From: Solibaculum_A intestinale
GTDB taxonomy: Bacteria > Bacillota > Clostridia > Oscillospirales > Acutalibacteraceae
Direction: 5' to 3'
Assembly (NCBI RefSeq): GCF_040096205.1
Contig: NZ_JBBMFD010000043.1
Location: 1-8,510 of the forward strand
DNA: 8,510 bases
The notes beneath the pieces are model-generated. The model searched no databases, was not told the origin of the DNA, and saw only the letters and a program-made list of their open reading frames with translations. Each line of letters opens with the position of its first letter. Positions within the stretch are counted from its first letter, which is position 1. The translations under genes were made by a program, and so were the position numbers. This document shows positions 1 through 5,545 of this stretch, one piece after another.

Positions 1-34
<34 letters not shown>

Positions 35-98
35 CTTCCCTTATTTACGTCAGGGGATTTTCCGCATTGCAGTCTTTTTCAATTGTGGCTCTTTCCCT

Positions 99-542
99 TC
101 ATTTGCTCGACATGCTCACATGAGGGGCAAACTCGAAGGAAGGAGCCAGGGTAAACAACCGTCCGTCCGTGGATACCATGGTAATGGGAATGTCGGGGCA
201 CAGATTGTGCAGCACGCCGACGAATCCGGAGCCAGTGTCCTGCGGCATTCCGGTGACCAGGTGGCGCACACCGTATTTGCGCACATGTCCGGCCGTCATC
301 AGCGCGGAGTCATCATGGAAATAGATGGTCATAGATGCGCCGTTTTCGGCGGCCGCATTATATAGGAATTCGAGTACCTCTCCTCTTTCTTGCACGCTTG
401 TTCGGTCCGGCAGGACGCTTAAGACCTGCAAAGGCAATCCCATCAAATCTGCGAGCTGACGTCCGGCTTTGATTAACCGCTCGCAGGAGGGCTGATCGGT
501 CACGCATACGAGGATGCCGGCTTTTTGTTGCAGCTTGCTCAC
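99..542 (-). CDS. Universal-stress-protein-like (UspA/KdpD-Usp fold) protein
   Basis: A 147-residue cytosolic protein with a single Usp-like alpha/beta domain. The first strand is GILVCV (residues 9-14), followed by the QPSCERLI helix (17-24) typical of UspA proteins and of the Usp domain in KdpD sensor kinases. A later strand reads RHLVTGMP (93-100) and a last one PITMV (119-123). The classic ATP-binding pattern G-x2-G-x9-G-S/T is not evident after the RHLVTGMP strand, so nucleotide binding is doubtful. I chose the GTG start at 542 because AAAGGAG lies 9 nt upstream. The frame continues to an ATG at 656, but that extension is AT-rich, has no ribosome site and runs across the likely promoter. 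The gene diverges from putP. It could be a stand-alone relative of the KdpD Usp domain; its function is unknown. Family call fairly sure, role not. Confidence 0.75.
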   Translation of the reverse strand: MSKLQQKAGILVCVTDQPSCERLIKAGRQLADLMGLPLQVLSVLPDRTSVQERGEVLEFLYNAAAENGASMTIYFHDDSALMTAGHVRKYGVRHLVTGMPQDTGSGFVGVLHNLCPDIPITMVSTDGRLFTLAPSFEFAPHVSMSSK

Positions 543-551
543 GTCGATTCG

Positions 552-558
552 CTCCTTT
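552..558 (-). promoter_or_regulatory. Ribosome binding site deciding the GTG start of the Usp-like gene
   Basis: On the minus strand AAAGGAG ends 9 nt before GTG at 542. No comparable site precedes the upstream in-frame ATG at 656, so the shorter 147-residue product is preferred. Confidence 0.7.
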
Positions 559-605
559 ATGTAATGTGTTGGGTGGGTGACGGCGTTCTTTAAGAGCACG
601 ATTAA

Positions 606-611
606 AGTATA
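606..611 (-). promoter_or_regulatory. Candidate -10 box of the Usp-like gene
   Basis: The minus strand reads TATACT, five of six matches to TATAAT. Transcription would start near 600 and give a leader of about 57 nt before the GTG. No good -35 hexamer is found 16-18 bp upstream (the 17-bp position reads CAATAT), so an activator may be needed or the call may be wrong. Confidence 0.35.
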
Positions 612-726
612 TGAGATAAATGTGAAAAATATTGTAACAAACCGTTTCTGTTGCATAAATAATTTTAATACCAGCTTGTGAATGTGTCATAATTCGTTCA
701 TAATTACTAAAAAGGGATTTGGAAAA

Positions 727-786
727 TTGCACAACACACAGAATGGGAGACGTTTTTGTGGAAGATTGGCGAAATTGCTTGTGCAA
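727..786. promoter_or_regulatory. Pair of TTGNNCAA dyads upstream of putP
   Basis: TTGCACAA (727-734) and its exact reverse complement TTGTGCAA (779-786) are 52 bp apart, centre to centre. That is close to five helical turns. The second copy covers the putP -35 box (779-784). This arrangement would suit a repressor that binds both sites and loops the DNA, but no regulator gene is visible in the window. Confidence 0.35.
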
Positions 787-807
787 AGAGGAGAAATACG
801 GTATAAT
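779..807 (+). promoter_or_regulatory. putP promoter
   Basis: A -35 box TTGTGC (779-784) is separated by 17 bp from a perfect -10 box TATAAT (802-807). Transcription would begin near 814 and leave a leader of about 88 nt before the ATG at 902. Confidence 0.7.
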
Positions 808-821
808 ACTCCTATCTTTTA

Positions 822-874
822 CCGCATTACTGCAATAATGCGGGTTCCTTCTGCTTGGGGAAAGGAAGAAGGAA
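822..874 (+). promoter_or_regulatory. Two consecutive hairpins in the putP leader
   Basis: The first hairpin has perfect 8-bp arms CCGCATTA (822-829) and TAATGCGG (836-843) around a 6-nt loop. The second has perfect 8-bp arms TTCCTTCT (845-852) and AGAAGGAA (867-874) around a 14-nt loop. Neither has a following U-tract, so they do not look like terminators. They lie between the transcription start and the ribosome site (about 887-895) and may affect mRNA stability, translation or protein binding. Confidence 0.4.
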
Positions 875-901
875 AAGAGAAGATTGAAAGGAAGGGTGTA
901 C

Positions 902-2443
902 ATGTCAAACACAACTTGGACCATCATTGCCTTTGTGATTTACACGGGTGTGATGATCGCCATCGGAGGGGTTTTCTACAAGAAATCCAGCAACCTGTCC
1001 GACTATTTTCTGGGAGGCCGTGGGCTCAATGCTTGGGTCGGCGCCCTGTCCGCCCAGGCATCCGATATGTCCGGTTGGCTGCTGATGGGCCTTCCCGGCG
1101 CCATCTACCTGATGGGCACCGGCCAGGTCTGGATTGCGGTAGGCCTGTGCCTGGGCACGCTGCTCAACTGGATTTTCGTCGCCAGCCGTCTGCGCCGGTA
1201 TACCATCAAGTCGGGCAATTCCCTGACGCTGCCGGAATATTTTGAAAACCGGTTCCGGGATTCCAGCCGGATTTTGCGCACGGCGTCGGCCATCTTTATC
1301 ATCGTTTTTTTCGCCGTGTATACTGCTTCCGCCTTTGTGGCGGGCGGCAAGCTCTTTGCCCAGGTGTTCGGGGTGGACTATCAGATCGCTTTGTTCATCA
1401 GCGTGATGGTTATCCTGGTGTACACCTTCCTGGGCGGTTTCCATGCGGTATGTTGGACCGATTTGATCCAGGGCATTATGATGCTTGTGGCCATCCTGGC
1501 GGTTCCGATCATTGCGCTGGCCGCCATAGGAGGCATCGAGTCGGTAACCGGCGCGCTGCCGGCCGACTTCCTCAACCCTTTCCGGGAGAACGGGGCGGAT
1601 GTTTCCGCCATCTCCATCATCTCCCAGCTTGCCTGGGGCCTTGGCTACTTCGGTATGCCTCACATTCTGGTGCGCTTCATGGCCATCCGCTCCAACAAAG
1701 AAATCAAGCGCTCTCGCGTCATCGCCATGGTCTGGGTGGTTATCTCTCTGGCCTTTGCGGCGATCGTGGGTATTGTGGGCAAGGTATTTGTCCCGGACGT
1801 GCCTGGCGACGGCGAGACGGTTTTCATTCAGATGATCCAAAAGATCTTCATGGGCTTGGGCGGAGAACAGGCGATTGTACCGGTGGCCTTTATCGGCGGG
1901 CTGTTCCTGTGCGGCATTTTGGCGGCCATTATGTCTACGGCGGATTCCCAGCTGCTGGTGACGGCCTCCTCCATTTCGGACGATATTTACAAAGGCCTCA
2001 TCAACAAAAAGGCCAGCGATGATTTTCTGGTCAAATTCAGCCGGGTAGCGGTCGTAGTGGTCGCGGTCGTGGCCTACTTCATAGCCCGCGACCCGGAATC
2101 CAGTGTCATGAACCTGGTGTCCAACGCCTGGGCCGGATTCGGCGCAGCCTTCGGCCCGCTGGTGCTGCTGTCTTTGTTCTGGCGGCGCACCACCCGCGGC
2201 GGCGCAGCGGCCGGAATCATCGCCGGCGGCTTGACTGTGATTTTGTGGGAATACATTCCGATGATCCCCATGGCGTCGGGTGTCGCCACTCTCTCCACCG
2301 CCACCGGACTTTATTCGCTGGTGCCTGGATTTGCCCTGTCGCTTGTGTGCATCGTTCTCTTCAGCTTCCTGACCAAGAAGCCCTCTGCGGAGATGCTTAA
2401 GGAATTCGATGCGGTCAAGAATATGGCCAAGAGCGAAGAATAA
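902..2443 (+). CDS. putP: Sodium/proline symporter PutP (SSS family)
   Basis: A 513-residue polytopic inner-membrane protein that couples Na+ entry to L-proline uptake, supplying carbon, nitrogen or osmoprotectant. From the ATG at 902 the hallmarks fall at nearly the same positions as in E. coli PutP (502 residues). These are DYFLGGR (34-40), ASDMSGWLLMGLPG with D55, M56 and S57 of the Na+ site, the LTLPEYF region, FLGGFHAVCWTD, WGLGYFGMPHIL, and IMSTADSQ with S345/T346 matching E. coli S340/T341. WAGFGAAFGP follows further on. Hydrophobic segments fit the usual 13 helices. An in-frame TTG lies at 884, but AAGGAAGG sits just before 902 and the D55 alignment supports the ATG. The gene has its own promoter and terminator and no putA neighbour, so uptake for osmotic use or general nutrition is as likely as catabolism. 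Related SSS members carry other solutes, but proline is the best match. Confidence 0.93.
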   Translation: MSNTTWTIIAFVIYTGVMIAIGGVFYKKSSNLSDYFLGGRGLNAWVGALSAQASDMSGWLLMGLPGAIYLMGTGQVWIAVGLCLGTLLNWIFVASRLRRYTIKSGNSLTLPEYFENRFRDSSRILRTASAIFIIVFFAVYTASAFVAGGKLFAQVFGVDYQIALFISVMVILVYTFLGGFHAVCWTDLIQGIMMLVAILAVPIIALAAIGGIESVTGALPADFLNPFRENGADVSAISIISQLAWGLGYFGMPHILVRFMAIRSNKEIKRSRVIAMVWVVISLAFAAIVGIVGKVFVPDVPGDGETVFIQMIQKIFMGLGGEQAIVPVAFIGGLFLCGILAAIMSTADSQLLVTASSISDDIYKGLINKKASDDFLVKFSRVAVVVVAVVAYFIARDPESSVMNLVSNAWAGFGAAFGPLVLLSLFWRRTTRGGAAAGIIAGGLTVILWEYIPMIPMASGVATLSTATGLYSLVPGFALSLVCIVLFSFLTKKPSAEMLKEFDAVKNMAKSEE

Positions 2444-2469
2444 ACGAACGAAGTACTGCGTTTGCATAG

Positions 2470-2505
2470 AAAAAAGCCGCCCTTTTATGAGAGGACGGCT
2501 TTTTT
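2470..2505 (+). terminator. Intrinsic terminator after putP
   Basis: Arms AGCCGCCCT (2475-2483) and AGGACGGCT (2492-2500) pair with one C-A mismatch around an 8-nt loop. A run of six T follows on the plus strand, counting the last base of the arm. A preceding A run at 2470-2475 gives a U-tract on the opposite strand too, so it may work in both directions and insulate putP from copA. Confidence 0.85.
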
Positions 2506-2535
2506 GCTTTGGCAAGCCTTTGGGAGGTGGTGCGT

Positions 2536-2622
2536 ATGTCTGCTAGTGCTAATTTGTTTTTTATGAAAAAAACCAGTTTCATTATACATGAGTTTACCAG
2601 AAAATCGGAAATGATTCAATGA
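2536..2622 (+). CDS. Possible 28-residue small protein
   Basis: An ATG at 2536 is preceded by GGGAGG (2522-2527) with 8-nt spacing, which is an excellent ribosome site. The frame runs 28 codons to TGA at 2622. The peptide begins MSASANLFFMKKTS and ends RKSEMIQ, with no membrane helix and no family I recognise. It sits just after the putP terminator, and no promoter of its own is clear. The composition is AT-rich and intergenic in character. It may be a chance frame or the truncated start of a lost gene. Confidence 0.2.
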   Translation: MSASANLFFMKKTSFIIHEFTRKSEMIQ

Positions 2623-2696
2623 AATCGAATTTTATTTATTGAATTTAGCGATAAATGCGCTGAGTCTTGAAAAAGAGGATATGCTGCAAAACAGCC

Positions 2697-2774
2697 TTAT
2701 TTCAGCAGCAGTGTTTCCAAAGCACCGTCCTCATGGTAAGTGGGAGCAAGGGAAGAAAGCACCGCGTTGACGTT
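2697..2774 (-). pseudogene. Possible C-terminal remnant of a lost gene
   Basis: A minus-strand frame between two stops encodes 25 residues, including LAPTYHEDGALETLLLK before the TAA at 2697-2699. The peptide looks protein-like, ending in an acidic then leucine-rich amphipathic stretch, in a region that otherwise appears non-coding. No ribosome site lies ahead of the only candidate start (GTG at 2762). I cannot assign a family, and chance is a real alternative. Confidence 0.15.
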
Positions 2775-2783
2775 TTACGACAA

Positions 2784-2814
2784 AGGCTGGTTCGGGAATT
2801 TCCCGAACCAGCCT
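2784..2814 (-). terminator. Strong hairpin downstream of copA, probable terminator
   Basis: Perfect 14-bp arms AGGCTGGTTCGGGA (2784-2797) and TCCCGAACCAGCCT (2801-2814) flank a 3-nt loop. The hairpin starts 18 bp past the copA stop. On the minus strand it is followed by TTTGTCGT, a poor U-tract, so termination may be inefficient or the hairpin may mainly protect the 3' end of the message. Confidence 0.6.
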
Positions 2815-2832
2815 AATTGGGACAAGATTTTC

Positions 2833-5064
2833 TTATTCTTTCACCTTAAAGGTATTCAGCCGCAATGCATTTAGTACCACCGACACCGAGCTTAACGACA
2901 TGGCCGCGGCAGCGAACATGGGATTTAACAGAGGTCCGCCGAACAGATAAAGGAGCCCCGCCGCGATGGGGATGCCAACCGTGTTGTAGCAGAAGGCCCA
3001 GAACAGGTTCTGCCGGATGTTGCGGATGGTGGCGCGGCTGAGGAGGATGGCGGTTAATACGTCGTGAATGTCGCTCTTGACCAGCACCACGTCCGCCGAC
3101 TCGATGGCAACGTCCGTGCCCGAGCCGATGGCAATGCCCACATCCGCCTGTGCCAGTGCAGGTGCGTCGTTGATGCCGTCACCTACCATGGCCACCGTTT
3201 GGCCCTGGTCCATGATTTCCTTGACCGTTTTCGCCTTATCCTGGGGCATGACTTCGGAGAGCACCTGGTCGATCCCCACCTGACCTGCAATGGCGGCGGC
3301 GGTGCGCCGGTTGTCGCCGGTAATCATCACCGTTTTGATCCCCGCCTTGTGAAGCTGTTCGATGGTCTTTTTGCTGCCTGGTTTGATGACATCTGCCACC
3401 GCCACCAGGCCCAAAAACCGTCCGTTTGCCGCCAGATACATAGGGGTCTTTCCCTCGTTTGCAAGGGCGGCGGCCTTGTCGTCGTAGGCAGCGGTATCCA
3501 CCCCGTGCTTTTGCATGAGGGCGAGATTTCCGAGAATGACCGCCTGGTTTTCCACCGTGACCTGGATGCCCAAACCGGTCACTGCCTGAAAATTAGTGGT
3601 TTCCAGCAGAGAGAGTTTGCTTTCCTGGGCCGCGCGGATGATCGCCTCGCCCAAAGGGTGCTCCGACCCCTGCTCGGCCGAAGCCGCCAGCTGCAGCACC
3701 CGGTTTTGATCTACGCCTTCGGCGGTTACAACATCGGTCACATCCGGTTTTCCCTCAGTAATGGTGCCGGTCTTGTCAAAGACCACAGTGTTGACCTTAT
3801 GGGTAATCTCCAGCGCTTCGGCGTTTTTAAAGAGAACCCCGTTTTCCGCGCCCTTGCCGGTCCCTACCATGATGGCGGTGGGTGTCGCCAGACCCAGGGC
3901 GCAGGGGCAGGCGATGACCAGCACCGACACGAACACCGTCAGCCCGAAGACGAAGCCTTCGCCCCCGATCCACCAGGCAATTCCGGCCAGCAGGCCGATG
4001 CCCAGCACCACCGGGACAAAGTAACCGGAAATCACGTCCGCCAGCTTTGCAATAGGCGCTTTGGAGCCCTGGGCGTCCTCCACCAGCTTGATGATCTGGG
4101 AAAGGGCCATGTCCTTTCCTACCTTGGTGGCTTTGAACTTGATAAACCCATTTTTGTTGATGCTGGCTCCTACCACCGAGTCCCCCGGCCCCTTTTCCAC
4201 CGGCAGGCTTTCGCCGGTGAGCATGGATTCGTCGATGCTGGTGGAGCCCTCCACAATCTGACCGTCTACCGGGATTTTTTCGCCGGGCTTGACCAGCACC
4301 ACGTCTCCCACCACAATCTCTTCAATGGGAATCTGCAGCTCCTGCCCGTCCCGCAGTACCAGGCCGGTTTTGGGCGCGAGGCCCATGAGCTTCTGGATAG
4401 CGTCCCCGGTTTTACCCTTCGAGCGCATTTCCAGAAACTTGCCCAGTAGCACCAACGTGATGATGGTGGCGGTGGATTCAAAGTACAGATTGTGGGCGGA
4501 CATATGGTCCCCCTGAAAGATCAAATAGATGGAATAGAGGCTGTAGAGAAAGGACGCGGTGGTGCCGATGGCAATGAGGGAATCCATGTTGGGCCGGCCG
4601 CGGAAGAGGGAAGAAAACCCCACCGTGTAAAACTGGTACCCTGCGACGATGACCGGCAGGCAGAGCAGAAGCTGCACCACGCCGAACACCCGGGCGTCTT
4701 CCATCGGGTCGAGAAAATGGGGAAGGCCGATCATAGGCGCCATGGCGATGTACAGAAGAGGAAGGGTGAAGACTGCAGAGACAATCAGTTTCGTGCGGAA
4801 GATCACAACCTCCCTGTGCTTGCGCGCCTGGTTCTCCTCCGGCCGGTCGCGCTCCTCCTCAATCACGGAAAATCCGGTACTTTCGACAACTTTCCGTATA
4901 TCCTGATCGGAAAATTCCTTTTCGTCATAGGTCACAGTAGCCCGTTCCGCCGCATAATTGACCACGGCGGAGGAAACCGCCGGTATTTTCTTAAAGGCTC
5001 GTTCCAGGCCGGTGGCGCAGGCGGCGCAGTGCATCCCGCCGATTTTCACAGAAGCCGTTTTCAT
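2833..5064 (-). CDS. copA: Copper-exporting P1B-type ATPase CopA
   Basis: A 743-residue inner-membrane pump that uses ATP to expel Cu(I) from the cytosol. One N-terminal heavy-metal domain carries GMHCAACA (C13, C16). Membrane helices follow, then the actuator loop with TGES (about 284-287), the transmembrane copper site CPC (about 386-388) in IACPCALGLATP, and the phosphorylated aspartate in DKTGT (D430). The P1B-specific HP pair lies in SEHPLGEA (about 469-470), then TGDN and GDGINDAP (about 628-635). The last helices hold YN (about 693-694) and MSLSS (from about 722), which with CPC define Cu(I) selectivity. The start is ATG at 5064, 6 nt from AGGAGGG. The TTG two codons upstream abuts that site and is too close. 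The gene lies downstream of copZ, separated by a hairpin with a U-tract. Many homologues have two N-terminal metal domains; here the second is in effect the separate CopZ. Confidence 0.95.
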   Translation of the reverse strand: MKTASVKIGGMHCAACATGLERAFKKIPAVSSAVVNYAAERATVTYDEKEFSDQDIRKVVESTGFSVIEEERDRPEENQARKHREVVIFRTKLIVSAVFTLPLLYIAMAPMIGLPHFLDPMEDARVFGVVQLLLCLPVIVAGYQFYTVGFSSLFRGRPNMDSLIAIGTTASFLYSLYSIYLIFQGDHMSAHNLYFESTATIITLVLLGKFLEMRSKGKTGDAIQKLMGLAPKTGLVLRDGQELQIPIEEIVVGDVVLVKPGEKIPVDGQIVEGSTSIDESMLTGESLPVEKGPGDSVVGASINKNGFIKFKATKVGKDMALSQIIKLVEDAQGSKAPIAKLADVISGYFVPVVLGIGLLAGIAWWIGGEGFVFGLTVFVSVLVIACPCALGLATPTAIMVGTGKGAENGVLFKNAEALEITHKVNTVVFDKTGTITEGKPDVTDVVTAEGVDQNRVLQLAASAEQGSEHPLGEAIIRAAQESKLSLLETTNFQAVTGLGIQVTVENQAVILGNLALMQKHGVDTAAYDDKAAALANEGKTPMYLAANGRFLGLVAVADVIKPGSKKTIEQLHKAGIKTVMITGDNRRTAAAIAGQVGIDQVLSEVMPQDKAKTVKEIMDQGQTVAMVGDGINDAPALAQADVGIAIGSGTDVAIESADVVLVKSDIHDVLTAILLSRATIRNIRQNLFWAFCYNTVGIPIAAGLLYLFGGPLLNPMFAAAAMSLSSVSVVLNALRLNTFKVKE

Positions 5065-5070
5065 CGGCAA

Positions 5071-5077
5071 CCCTCCT
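5071..5077 (-). promoter_or_regulatory. copA ribosome binding site
   Basis: The minus strand reads AGGAGGG ending 6 nt before ATG at 5064. This decides against the in-frame TTG at 5070, which directly abuts the site. Confidence 0.8.
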
Positions 5078-5100
5078 ATTACCCAGAGTAGATTTCGTCG

Positions 5101-5145
5101 AAAAATATCCTTTCTCCCTTCCCTTTTGAAGAGAAGAGAGAAAGG
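5101..5145 (-). terminator. Intercistronic hairpin with U-tract between copZ and copA
   Basis: On the minus strand a 17-bp stem pairs 5145-5129 with 5125-5109 around a 3-nt loop, with only two G-U pairs. ATATTTTT follows at 5108-5101. It has the form of an intrinsic terminator lying 8 bp after the copZ stop and about 37 bp before copA. Partial read-through would give more CopZ than CopA message. No good promoter for copA alone is seen between the hairpin and its start. Confidence 0.65.
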
Positions 5146-5152
5146 GTGCCCA

Positions 5153-5362
5153 TTAACCTTCTACGGTAAAGCCAGTGTCCTCCACCGCTTTTTTGATCCG
5201 GGTCATGTCCAGAGCGTCTCCTTCAAAGGAAATTTTCGCGCAGTTGCTGGCCAGGTCCACCGCGGCGCTCTTCACCTCGGGCAGGTCCTCCAGCGCTGCC
5301 TCCACGCCCAGCGCGCAGCCGGCGCAATGCATGCCTCCAATGCGAATGGTAATACTGTTCAT
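5153..5362 (-). CDS. copZ: Copper chaperone CopZ (heavy-metal-associated domain)
   Basis: A 69-residue soluble protein consisting of one heavy-metal-associated domain with beta-alpha-beta-beta-alpha-beta fold. The metal loop GGMHCAGCA holds the two Cu(I) ligands C13 and C16. The domain ends with the usual AVEDTGFTVEG. Length and layout match CopZ chaperones, which carry Cu(I) in the cytosol and deliver it to CopA. The ATG at 5362 is preceded by GAAGGG with 7-nt spacing. The gene has its own promoter with a palindrome at the transcription start, and copA follows in the same direction. The alternative is a chaperone for another soft metal, but the neighbour's CPC-type pump argues for copper. 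No CsoR or CopY regulator gene is present in the window. Confidence 0.9.
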   Translation of the reverse strand: MNSITIRIGGMHCAGCALGVEAALEDLPEVKSAAVDLASNCAKISFEGDALDMTRIKKAVEDTGFTVEG

Positions 5363-5388
5363 AGGTTTTCCCTTCTTTCTGTTATAAA

Positions 5389-5400
5389 TAAGTATACCTA
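5389..5400. promoter_or_regulatory. Candidate metal-responsive operator at the copZ start site
   Basis: TAAGTATACCTA is a 12-bp palindrome with one mismatched pair. It lies over the expected transcription start, 6 bp downstream of the -10 box. The position suits a repressor such as a CsoR-type protein. It does not match the CopY box TACAnnTGTA, and the regulator is not in the window. Confidence 0.35.
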
Positions 5401-5406
5401 AATAGT

Positions 5407-5434
5407 ATTATATTCCTTATTTTTAGTTTGTCCA
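5407..5434 (-). promoter_or_regulatory. copZ promoter
   Basis: On the minus strand TGGACA (5434-5429) and TATAAT (5412-5407) are separated by 16 bp. Only one base differs from the TTGACA consensus and the -10 box is perfect. The galE terminator ends just upstream, so copZ-copA is a separate transcription unit. Confidence 0.7.
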
Positions 5435-5454
5435 GACTTACTCAAAATTATCCG

Positions 5455-5507
5455 CAAAAAAAGAAAGGCCCGGCAGGTTCCGCTTATGTCTTGCGAAACC
5501 CGCCGGG
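5455..5507 (-). terminator. Intrinsic terminator after galE
   Basis: On the minus strand the arms at 5507-5493 and 5483-5469 form a 15-bp stem with two G-U pairs and a 9-nt loop. The core is CCCGGC/GCCGGG. CCTTTCTTTTTTT follows. It lies about 40 bp beyond the galE stop. Confidence 0.85.
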
Positions 5508-5545
5508 AACCTTATTCGAAAAGGGACGGCGCGGACAGTACACCG

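Larger units (their letters stand above)
2506..2783. other. Mostly AT-rich gap between convergent putP and copA
   Basis: No convincing gene is seen. The left part is noticeably more AT-rich than the flanking coding DNA. It holds a 28-codon frame with a strong ribosome site (2536-2622), a weak 7-bp inverted repeat (ATTCAAT at 2614-2620, ATTGAAT at 2638-2644), and on the minus strand a short open frame ending at 2697 that could be a gene remnant. These are described separately. Confidence 0.6.

Noticed and set aside
543..656. N-terminal extension of the Usp-like protein from ATG 656, with a hydrophobic stretch resembling a signal or membrane anchor
   Set aside because: There is no ribosome site at 656, the likely -10 box (606-611) lies inside the extension, and GTG 542 has AAAGGAG at good spacing.
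884..901. TTG start for putP six codons upstream
   Set aside because: It overlaps the ribosome site for ATG 902, and starting at 902 places D55, M56 and S57 at the E. coli numbering.
358..927. A 189-codon minus-strand frame spanning the Usp-like gene and the putP promoter region
   Set aside because: It crosses the promoter and leader of putP and the 5' part of the Usp-like gene, has no ribosome site, and resembles no family.
905..2515. A 536-codon open frame on the minus strand opposite putP
   Set aside because: Its product is rich in H, R, Q, G and D with no hydrophobic core or family resemblance. PutP on the other strand matches a known family along its length. The open frame is a side effect of codon bias in GC-rich coding DNA.
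2614..2644. Weak inverted repeat ATTCAAT/ATTGAAT in the putP-copA gap
   Set aside because: Seven AT-rich base pairs around a 17-nt loop are expected by chance in such sequence.
3064..4449. A 461-codon open frame on the plus strand opposite copA
   Set aside because: It lies wholly inside copA, its composition is unlike a folded protein, and copA carries every catalytic motif of its family in order.
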